A stretch of 64,000 nt of DNA from Drosophila miranda (lineage: Eukaryota; Arthropoda; Insecta; Diptera; Drosophilidae), in assembly GCF_003369915.1 (NCBI RefSeq), contig NC_046677.1, positions 18,990,913 to 19,054,912 on the forward strand, read 5' to 3'. The notes under the pieces were generated by a model. It worked only from the letters and a program-made list of their open reading frames with translations, was not told where the DNA came from and did not search any database. This document shows positions 1 to 9,078 of the stretch, piece by piece; the stretch's first letter is position 1, and each line of letters starts with the position of its first letter. The translations under genes were made by a program, and so were the position numbers.

Positions 1-95
1 GAAAAGATGAGGCAAATGCGACGCGGATGTGGGGTAAATCGTTATCCTAAGATCCAAAAACAGGTTCGATTTGCCATCTTAGCTTTCGTACCACC

Positions 96-793
96 ATGTG
101 CTATTTAATTTTTTCTACATTAAATGTAATAATTGTCGTAGGACTATTAAAACATATATAGATTCATTTTTTAACTTAATATTATTTTATTTACAGACTA
201 TTGGGAAGAATAACAAAATGATTCAGCATCTGAACTACCGGGTGCGAATCGTTCTGCAAGACTCACGTACATTCATCGGAACTTTCAAAGCATTTGATAA
301 GCACATGAACTTAATATTGGGCGACTGCGAAGAGTTTCGCAAGATAAGATCTAAGAATTCGAAAGTGCCCGAACGAGAGGAAAAACGTGTCCTAGGCTTT
401 GTTTTGCTGCGTGGTGAAAACATAGTGTCTCTTACAGTGGAAGGACCTCCACCTCCAGAGGAAGGACTTCCCCGAGTACCAATACCAGGAGCTGCATCAG
501 GGCCAGGCATTGGTCGTATAGCCGGCAGAGGCGTACCCTTGAACATGTCAGCTGTACCAGCAGGATTACAAGGTCCAGTGAGAGGCATAGGCGGGCCAGC
601 TCAACAACATATGGCTCCGATGGGCAGGGGCGTGCCTCGAGCTCCCATGATGGGAGCACCCCCACCAGGATTAATTCCTGGTGGTATTCCTTCATTACCT
701 GGGAATCTTGGACGTGGAGCTCCACCACCAATGAGAGGCCCCCCGCCTAGTATAATGCGTGGAGCACCTCCTGCGGGTAGAGGTGGCTTTTAA
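96..793 (+). CDS. SmB: Small nuclear ribonucleoprotein SmB (Sm core protein B)
   Basis: SmB is one of the seven Sm proteins that ring spliceosomal snRNAs in the nucleus. The main exon is 197-793. It encodes the two Sm motifs ([20 protein letters not shown] near residue 13, then [17 protein letters not shown]) followed by a Pro/Gly/Arg/Met-rich tail with GRG and PPPG repeats, the site of arginine methylation in the family. Starting at ATG 96-98 with splicing straight to 197 gives MTIGKNNKM and 199 aa, the length I recall for the fly protein. However, the base after this ATG does not begin a GT donor (ATG is followed by TGCTAT), while the acceptor TTACAG at 191-196 is good. An in-phase alternative is ATG at 7-9 with a GTAAAT donor at 34. 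A poly(A) signal AATAAA lies at 815-820. The product is certain; only the first exon is in doubt. Confidence 0.95.
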
Positions 794-974
794 AATTAAT
801 ATTTCCGAATGATCAATAAAAAATTTATAAAGAATTTTACAAATACCTAATATTACATAGCTACATTTAAAATATTTAACTGCAGGTTTAACAAATAACT
901 AAGTCAAATTTAAAATTTTGAACGAAGTACTTGTACATTTTTTTAAACTGCGCCTTGGGGTTCACTCGCTTCGC

Positions 975-2300
975 TACCTCGAGCCGATATGAGTTAAATA
1001 AAATAAATATCTTTGGTCCTTGAAAATAACTTTATCAGATCAGGGACAATTTTCCGAACACAAGAATCCGTCGCATGCCCAGATCGGCCCATAAATAGCG
1101 GAGAAAATTAGTATTTTTGATACTTGATATCCTTGGTCCTTGAAAAGGACTTAATCAGATCAGGGACAATTTTCCGAACACAGGAAGCCATCGCACGTCT
1201 CGATCGGGCCACAAATAAAAGCGAAAACAAGATACATATGTCTTGGCAAATTATCCTTGGTCCTTGATAAGGACTTAATCAGATCAGGGACGTTTTTCCG
1301 AACACAGGAAGCGGTCGGACTCCCAGATAGACCCATAAATAGCGGAGAAAATTAGTATTTTCAAACCTTGATATCCTTGATCCTTGAAAAGGACTCCATA
1401 AAATCAGGGACATTTTTCCGATCACAGGAAGCCGTCGTACGTCCCGATCGGGCCACAAATAAGGGAGAAAACAAAACTGGCTTGTAATTTGCTATTTTTG
1501 AAAATGTAGTTCACGAAATCCGCGATAGGGGCGCCACCGTACAACAAAAAACAACTCACGTCTAATGGCCAAAAACTGGATGGGACACCAGGCCAACAGA
1601 AATCAGCAGCAAGCAACTGCAGCGAGTGCGAAAAAAATGGTGCATACTTTTGGGGGACCAACAATTTAAAAAAATTCAGCGACCTTCTGCTGATTTCTGT
1701 TCGCCTGGTATCCCATCCAGTTTTTGGTCATTTGACGTGAGTTGTTTTTTTTTGTACGGTGGCGCCCCTATCGCGGATTTCGTGAACTACATTTTCAAAA
1801 ATAGCAAATTACAAGCCAGTTTTGTTTTCTCCCTTATTTGTGGCCCGATCGGGACGTACGACGGCTTCCTGTGATCGGAAAAATGTCCCTGATTTTATGG
1901 AGTCCTTTTCAAGGATCAAGGATATCAAGGATCAAAAATACTAATTTTCTCCGCTATTTATGGGTCTATCTGGGAGTCCGACCGCTTCCTGTGTTCGGAA
2001 AAACGTCCCTGATCTGATGAAGTCCTTATCAAGGACCAAGGATCAAGGATAATTTGCCAAGACATATGTATCTTGTTTTCGCTTTTATTTGTGGCCCGAT
2101 CGAGACGTGCGACGGCTTCCTGCGTCCGGAATAACATCCTTGATTTGAAGGAGTCCCTATCAAGGATCAAGGACAATTTTCCCAATCAAAAATATTCAGA
2201 TTTCTCCGCTATTTGAGAACCGATATGGACGTGCAAAGCCTTTTTGTAATCGGGATAGTTTCCCCGATAAGGGAAACAGCAAGGATGATTTTTCAATATA
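975..2300. mobile_element. Foldback-type element with long inverted arms made of ~120 bp units
   Basis: The left arm (about 975-1612) is the reverse complement of the right arm (about 1684-2290), around a spacer of about 70 bp centred near 1645. In the left arm, units starting with a CCTTGGTCCTTGA-like motif begin at about 1011, 1131, 1255 and 1375, so the period is 120-124 bp. Two unit types alternate: one carries AGCGGAGAAAATTAGTATTT, the other GCGAAAACAAGATACATATG. This gives a higher-order period of about 244 bp. The innermost ~135 bp of the two arms differ at only about five sites, which suggests a fairly young insertion. The structure resembles Foldback or Galileo-like elements, but I do not recognise the family. 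No transposase is visible and the outer ends are approximate. Confidence 0.85.
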
Positions 2301-3300
2301 ATTTGTTCATCATAACTTTGTATAAATAAATAATCATGTGAACAACATTTGTATCTACTGTCTAAATACATGGACCCTTATATTCATATCCTTAAACCTA
2401 ACAACAACGATATCTCTTAGTTCCAACAGTCAAAGTCCTTGTTGTCGATGGCCAAGTCGAAGGAGGGGGACCCCTTGCAAGGGGCTGGAATAGTTTGATA
2501 GGACTCCATCTGGCGGCGAGAAATTGGATATGACTCGGTCTACGGCAAAGCGTAGGGTACACAAGACCTCTGTGAAGGAAGATATCTATTAAAATACATC
2601 CACAAATATGTGTATACTGATTTACTTACGATCACTGGTACCTGCTGCAGCGAACGGGACGTCACAGCCGCATCATGGCTGCCACAGTCCAGCCAGGAGC
2701 ACATCCTCTGGAACCAACGAGAGGACAAGGAGCTACGGCGGAATCATCCGCTGAACAGGTAGCGACGGCCAGGCCAAAGACCACAGCTCGCGCGACATGA
2801 ATCATGTCCCGAGGGGCGGACGTCACCGTGGCCAATCAGCAATCCCTATCTCCAGCAGCCATTCTCTGTTGCTGGCATCACCTGTGCGCCCATCATATTT
2901 AAGAAAGCAAAAATCAGCAGCGGAGATTCCTTGGAAGTATGCAGGAAAGTTTGCACTTTTAACAGCCATATATCAAAAGAAAGTTGATAGATGTTATTAA
3001 TTAACCTTGTGATTACCTTGTGCTCGTGATTACACCGAAAGTTTCCAGTTTGGTCCTTTGGTGGCGATCCCTTCTGACGCAAGGGCGCTGGACCAACAGG
3101 GATCGTTTAGGGTCAGCCTCACATACCTCAGTTCCTGTTAAGACCCTTCCCTCTCTTTTAAGGCGAAGTTCTTACAGTTATCTCTGCTGCTTGTCGCCTA
3201 CAACTTTCGTGAAATACTGGTTAGCTAGCATGGTAGCATGAAAAATGTCACTAAGCTATTCCATGGATATCTCACACTTTTTGTAATTAAAATTAAAACA
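2301..3300. repeat. Unclassified repeat DNA, possibly retroelement LTR remnant
   Basis: No host gene is visible in this gap between the convergent ends of SmB and Sirt6. The stretch from about 2803 (TGTCCCGAGG) to about 3080, ending near TTTGGTGGCGATCCC, has the look of an LTR followed by a primer-binding region. I cannot name the family. The short open frames are not recognisable proteins. It is a broken fossil if the reading is right. Confidence 0.25.
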
Positions 3301-3364
3301 CAAACTTACAAATAACTAAATTTATTGTAAAAATGTATCTTGAATAAAGCGGGGGAGGTAACAG

Positions 3365-5165
3365 CTACTCCGGATTTTTCTTTTGATTGCACCCAACTGT
3401 CTCTTTCAAATGTGCTTTAAACTGTCTTTCAATAATATTTATATGATTCAATGGCAAAGTCCATTCAACCAAGTTTGACTGCGTTGTGGGATCAGACGAC
3501 TCTGAATATTCTGATATTTCAATACCTAAAATATTACAAACCCTCGATAGTATTTCATCAACATAACTTGAGATAACTAAGTGTGCCTTAGAGTCCTGCA
3601 ATGAAAATGTATATATATTGAATTGAATTAATATAAGAATGTGTATATGTCTTACATGTTTTGTTGGTTGTAAATTACATATAACAAGTTTACCACCGCC
3701 TTTTATATTTTTTAAGGGTAAGTTCCCACTTGGTACAATTTGTAGAGTTGTTCCCAGAGTTATATTCAAGTCAGCCATTCTATTATATATAAGAACAACT
3801 TGTTAGATTCGTACGCCAAAACTGTTAGTATCTATTATATAATATTATATAGTATATATTATATACTATATGTACGTATAGTAATGAAATGTAAATTTAA
3901 TAAAATTATAGGTACGTATGTATGTATTAGGGCCCTGCAGGAATCCACAGTATTTTTAGAGCTATACTCATGCCGATACTTAAGTTTTACAGAGCTACGA
4001 AGATTCTGCATTTTTGGTTTTATCGTATTTCTCGTAAACGAAGGTGGCGATTTGGCGACCATTGGAGTTACTTTGAATCGAATATGGGCCAGCTCCGCAG
4101 AATTAAAACTAAGTGTGAATCCTTGTCAAAAAAAAGACCATATGGCCAAATAACAAGAGCATAGGCTCATTAAAAAGTGCTTAATGCAAAGTGTGCCAAC
4201 ATTTAAGTCCGGCACTGTATGTATGTTGAGTTTGTTTGGAATACCTCTAGTTGAAGAACGTACAAACTAAGATTTTTTTCTGTATTGATAAAGACGGACA
4301 GCCAGACGGAATTCGCTAGATCTAAACGGTTTGTATAATTCATTTTTCCTTGACAATTTCTGTCCAAATAAGATTTTTTTTAAATTATGTAAAATATAAA
4401 CAAACGTACGTAGAGTGCATGACAGCCATATCGAGATCTCTCTGAGGTAAATCGTGCTCCCAGTCAAGCACATTATCATGCAAATAACCAGTTCGGCATG
4501 CCCGGCCTACATTACTGACTGTTGATCGACAGCGGATTCCCAGTGCTTTTTGACCAACTGATTTAACAGATGTCGAACGAACAAACTGACGTCTACATGT
4601 AGCGCATTGTTCAATAAATATGTTACCGTGCAACTCTGATAAGTATCTGCGTTTAAGTCCGGATCTTAAGTGCAACCCGTCTATATTTTGAGAGACAACA
4701 TACTGCACGTATCCGGCTTCTACTAATGCTCGTAGGGCCATATGTGTCTTAGTCGGCGTTGCCTTATCAAAAGAAGTGTTCAATTTGGGGATTTCGCCTT
4801 TTTTTTCCAATGTCCACACGCCTTTCGGTCCTCTTCGTTAAGATATGCAAATAAAAAATAAATGTATATTTATGTACCCGTCATAAACCATATCAAAATG
4901 TATATCGCATACCTGAAGTCGGGAATGCCGGCTGATGTACTTATCCCAGCGCCAGTATGAAATACAACGTGTCTGGAATCCTTGATTAAATTGGCTAACT
5001 CAGTGCATTTATTAATGACAGTATCATCGCTGTCAAAACACTTAGCCGTTAAATGAATTTTTTAATACGAATCCAAAGCGCATCAATATAAATATCTACC
5101 TCTGGGATGCCTAGGATTCCCTTGTTTTCATAAGGTGAAAGGCTGTCAGCGTAATTGGAACTCAT
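3365..5165 (-). CDS. Sirt6: NAD-dependent deacylase sirtuin-6
   Basis: This is a nuclear NAD-dependent histone deacylase. Five exons join in phase: 5165-5100, 5040-4913, 4832-4410, 3779-3656 and 3595-3365, giving 323 aa. Visible motifs, in order, are: N-terminal [22 protein letters not shown]-binding [28 protein letters not shown]; catalytic His in ELHGN; zinc ligands CATC and, further on, RCRST plus [17 protein letters not shown]; and the SIRT6/7-type [15 protein letters not shown] and NLQPTKH. The C-terminal tail is short compared with mammalian SIRT6. Intron 3 (3780-4409) holds a Tc1-like terminal repeat. The 3' end faces SmB, and the 5' end is about 2.7 kb from TfIIB, which is divergent. 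A TTTATT at 3321-3326 fits a minus-strand poly(A) signal. As I recall, the D. melanogaster gene is on 3R, so the location is unusual. Confidence 0.93.
4191..4217 (-). repeat. Tc1/mariner-like terminal inverted repeat, solo end
   Basis: Inside Sirt6 intron 3. Read on the minus strand it begins CAGTGCCGGACTTAAATG after a TA. Closely related ends occur at 15856 and 46912. No transposase is recognisable next to it; the rest of this 630 bp intron shows nothing else. Confidence 0.5.
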
Positions 5166-5372
5166 TGTATTAAACTCCCTTTCATTTTCTCAGGGTTTGT
5201 GCTACTATTCGATAGAATTAATATTAATTGATGATAAGTTTTGAACTGAAGGAGATTAATGAGAGATTCACTATTGATGGGATATTTTCACGGGCAATAT
5301 TATTAGATTTCGATACTTCTTATGTCAAATATCGAGTCTTATATATCGAACATGCCTATAACCACTAATAGC

Positions 5373-5600
5373 CAGTGCACACTGAGCACATCCCGAGGGA
5401 ACGGTGTGATTTTTTGACAGATGTGAAGCGGATTCAAGCTGGCACCATCCAACATCCATCAACTACTATCCGTCAAAAAGCAGCTGATGAGCATAAAATT
5501 ACAAAGTTTTGTTATGAATTGTGAAATTTTCACAATTGGAGTATATTGGCTTTTTATTGGCTATAAGAAAACAATCCATGTATGTACAATAAACGTTACT
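5373..5600 (+). repeat. Dispersed element X, copy A (CACACTGAGCAC end)
   Basis: Begins at about 5380 with CACACTGAGCAC and carries the block ending TTTGACAGATGTGAA, then GATGAGCATAAAATTA. The same ordered blocks recur near 58530, and a shorter stretch recurs near 19050. A sequence similar to its reverse complement, ending GTTGGATGGTAGCCAGTGTG, lies at about 7339-7360. Copy A may therefore be the left end of a longer DNA transposon whose interior now holds DINE-1. I do not recognise the family. Confidence 0.5.
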
Positions 5601-7843
5601 CTTTGGACACCCTTAAAAATTGCTGTACATACAGCTGTTAATATAGCTGTATTTGGAAGTTGGTTTGGCCTTGGTTGCTCGCAATTTGCTGGACTATCAC
5701 TGTATATCTTTCCTGGTGCTCTTCGTGTAATTACTGCTGCTTCTTCTGAACTTTAAGCATTTTCCTAACAATCTCCAGTAGATTTTACAGCTGAATCCGC
5801 TTGGGTGCGGAATGGTTTCAAAAATAATACTAGAGCTGCAGTTGGATGTGTCCCGATCGACATTAACGGAATTATTTCGGGACCGCCGCAAATCCGCAGT
5901 ACTATCATTCCAAATGTTTATAGAAAGATTTTCCATCTATGCAGTCCATTTCGACTTGCGTGTGTTGTGTTCATTTAATGGCTTGAAAAAACTAATCATG
6001 AAACGAGGGGGAACGTTGTGAGTTGCTGCGGACACCGCAACTCTACGGTTATACCCGATACTAAGTCAGAATGGCTCTCTTCCGGCAGACGCCGCTAATA
6101 TTAAACGACACGACAAAGAGTGCGTGCGAGAGAGACAGAAAATCAGTCTGAGCGTGACGTCGGGCGCTGCGTAGCCACTGCAAATTGATTTGTTCCTATT
6201 GGCTATACAAATTATCTGATCTGATCCAGATTCAGCAATCTGATAGATATGGTCATTATCTATGATTCTGCGTTTTTAGTTTTCTCGAATGTGCAATATT
6301 GTGGATGCAACAGATTTTCGTCCTTTGTGTGGGCGAAAGGGGGTGCGGCGAAATTTTGAGATACACGTTTTATAGTAAGATCTAACAGGAGTGCGGATAC
6401 CAAATTTGGTTACTCTAGCCTTAATAGTCTCTGAGATTTTTGAATATCCCCAGATTTTCGTCCTTTGCGGGGGCGGAAGGGGGTGTGGCGAAATTTTGAA
6501 ACAAACTCGTCTCGGTCCGATATATTAGGAGTGTGGATACCAAATTTGGTTGCTCTAGCTTTTGTAGTCTCTGAGATTTAGGCGCTAATGTTTTACTCTA
6601 AGCAAAGCCGCCTATGCTACGTGTGTGTTAGAGAGAGACAGGGCGAGAAAAAATTAAATTGTTTTCTTGATGCTGGCTATAATAATAATACGATCCAATT
6701 CAGATTCCGCAGTCTTAAAGATATGGTCATTCTCTACAATTCTACGTTTTTGGTTTTCTCATATCTTTAAAATTGTGGATGCCACAGATTTTCGTCCTTT
6801 GTGGGGGCGGAAGTGGGCGGGGCGAAGTTTTAAAATATTTTTGTAGCAGTGACATATCACAGAAGTCTGGATCCAAAACATCGTTGCTCTAGCTCTTATA
6901 GTCTTTGAGCACTAGGCGCTGAAGGGGACGGACAGACGGACGGACGGACAGACAGACAGGGCTCAATCGACTCGGCTATTGATGCTGATCAAGAATATAT
7001 ATACTTTATGGGGTCGGAAACGATTCCTTCTGGACGTTACACACATCCATTTTCACCACAAATCTAATATACCCCAATACTCATTTTGAGTATCGGGTAT
7101 AAAAAGCAAATACATACATGCATATGGTTACTTAATACCACCAATTTCTGGTTAGAGTAACCATTTTGTATTGAGTCTATTGTATGTTTTTCTTGTACTA
7201 ATCTTTAACGATTTGATATAAGTTTAGTCGCGAATTTTATTTTTTTTGCCATTCATTGTTATTTAGCGTTGCATCGAGATGGATCGCGGAATAACTGGAA
7301 CTGCAAAACCTTAAGGACCATGCCCGAAATGAATGTTGGATGGTAGCCAGTGTGAATAGCCTATTAACAAATGTCAACCGTTATTTTCGAGCTCTGTTCG
7401 TATACGATAAAGTTTTTTAACGTTTGCTTCGATAGGAATTGTTCTGGTGATCTGGTGTATTACGTATATAATGTAGGGTTAGTGGCTCTAGCGAAATATA
7501 GAAATGTTTTGCCTGTCACTGGCGAGCTGGCAGACCAGTAAAATAATGTTATTAACACAGTAGAGCACAGACCAATTGGAGTTTTTATATATTTTATAAT
7601 AGAGCTGGGCATGTTCACCTGTTCACACTGCCACTAGCGAAGTTCATAAAATTTCTGACAAATGGAAGAAAATAAATGCTTCCGTGTTCAATGTTTCCCC
7701 GTTCTATAATCTAGAATACATTTTAATTCGTATTTTACACTATCGAAACAACATCAATCAATCAAAATCTCATCACCTACAAAAACATCGATATAATTGA
7801 TATTTTCTTGAATATCCTCACTAGTGTGAAGTTGGTTGTATAA
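5601..7843. other. Remaining Sirt6-TfIIB intergenic DNA
   Basis: Apart from DINE-1 (6010-7102) and the possible right end of element X near 7339-7360, I see nothing coding here. The region separates two divergent genes and should hold both promoters. No TATA box or other core element stands out. Confidence 0.4.
6010..7102 (-). mobile_element. DINE-1/INE-1 (Helitron-related) element, near full length
   Basis: Read on the minus strand it starts TTATACCCGATACTC at 7102. It runs through the AAGTATATATATTCTTGATC and TGTCTGTCTGTCCGTCCGTC blocks, and ends after the inverse copy of the start near 6049 and a hairpin at 6020-6043 (GAGTTGC ... GCAACTC). These are the hallmarks of the non-autonomous Drosophila DINE-1. 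The block CAGATTTTCGTCCTTTG appears three times (about 6311, 6451 and 6785), pointing to internal duplication. It has no coding capacity. Confidence 0.85.
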
Positions 7844-8998
7844 ATGGCTTCAACATCGAGGTATTATTGAATATTTTTGGCATAATTAATTCTATATATG
7901 GGGTTTTTTTATATTTTTAGACTTGACAACAATAAGGTGTGCTGTTATGCACATCCAGAATCTCCGTTGATTGAAGATTATCGGGCTGGTGATATGATAT
8001 GTTCGGAGTGCGGTCTGGTTGTTGGAGACCGCGTAATTGATGTTGGATCAGAATGGCGAACATTCAGCAATGAGAAAAGTGGCGTGGACCCCAGTCGTGT
8101 TGGCGGTCCAGAAAATCCCCTTCTTAGTGGTGGAGACTTATCTACAATAATTGGGCCAGGGACGGGCTCTGCATCATTCGATGCCTTTGGTGCTCCAAAA
8201 TATCAAAACAGACGCACTATGAGCAGCTCAGACCGCTCTCTCATATCAGCTTTCAAAGAAATTTCATCAATGGCCGATCGAATTAATTTACCAAAAACTA
8301 TTGTTGATCGTGCAAATAATCTATTTAAACAGGTATGTTTTAATATAGCTAGTGAAATCCGATCCCACGACTTATTTCGTTTAGGTTCACGATGGAAAAA
8401 ATCTTAAAGGTCGATCAAACGATGCGAAGGCATCTGCATGTCTTTATATTGCTTGTCGACAAGAAGGAGTTCCACGTACATTCAAAGAAATATGCGCCGT
8501 TAGCAAGATTAGCAAAAAAGAAATCGGAAGATGCTTTAAACTAACACTGAAAGCTCTCGAAACTAGTGTGGATTTGATAACAACTGCCGACTTTATGTGT
8601 CGGTTTTGTGCAAATTTGGGTAAGTATTCAGTGGAAAATACAAGTTATTTACTAAAGCATTGATATTATTTCGTTCTAATCGACCATAATTTTCTATACA
8701 TATTTCATTGACAGATCTGCCGAATATGGTTCAACGCGCTGCTACACACATTGCGAAAAAAGCTGTCGAAATGGACATTGTTCCAGGGCGATCTCCAATA
8801 TCTGTGGCTGCAGCCGCAATTTATATGGCATCGCAGGCGTCAGAGCATAAGCGTAGTCAGAAGGAAATCGGTGATATAGCTGGCGTTGCTGATGTCACCA
8901 TAAGACAATCGTACAAATTAATGTACCCTCACGCTGCAAAACTTTTTCCTGAAGATTTTAAGTTTACCACACCCATTGATCAGTTACCACAAATGTAA
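7844..8998 (+). CDS. TfIIB: General transcription factor IIB
   Basis: TFIIB bridges TBP on the promoter and RNA polymerase II. Four exons join in phase: 7844-7860, 7921-8332, 8385-8619 and 8715-8998, giving 315 aa, the family length. The N-terminal zinc ribbon has C14-x2-H17 and C33-x2-C36 as ligands. The B-reader/linker follows ([20 protein letters not shown]). Two cyclin-like repeats follow, the first including [20 protein letters not shown] and the second [19 protein letters not shown]. The C-terminus is IDQLPQM. The first exon has only 17 coding bases (MASTS plus two bases of an Arg codon). The first two introns are about 50-60 bp, typical of flies. The poly(A) signal is at 9073-9078. Confidence 0.97.
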
Positions 8999-9078
8999 AT
9001 TGTTAGTTATCGATGCTCAATAACAATGCTAACGCTAAGTTGTAATATAATCAAAAAGGCACGATTTTATTAAATAAA

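Noticed and set aside
98-196. N-terminal extension of SmB in the open frame before 197
   Set aside because: It is AT-rich intron sequence with a good TTTATTTACAG acceptor and no match to Sm proteins.
235-731. Minus-strand ORFs over SmB
   Set aside because: Shadows of the Gly/Pro-rich coding strand.
1011-1400. Regular ~120 bp repeats resembling a CRISPR-like or satellite array
   Set aside because: Units continue without unique spacers, invert in the right half and lie in a fly genome; they are arms of a foldback element.
1422-1874. Two opposite-strand ORFs (minus 1422-1664 and plus 1626-1874) encoding nearly identical C-termini
   Set aside because: The identity follows from the palindrome of the foldback element; they are mirror images, not paralogous genes.
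3800-4164. Plus-strand ORFs inside Sirt6 intron 3
   Set aside because: AT-rich, unrecognised, and embedded in an intron with a transposon end.
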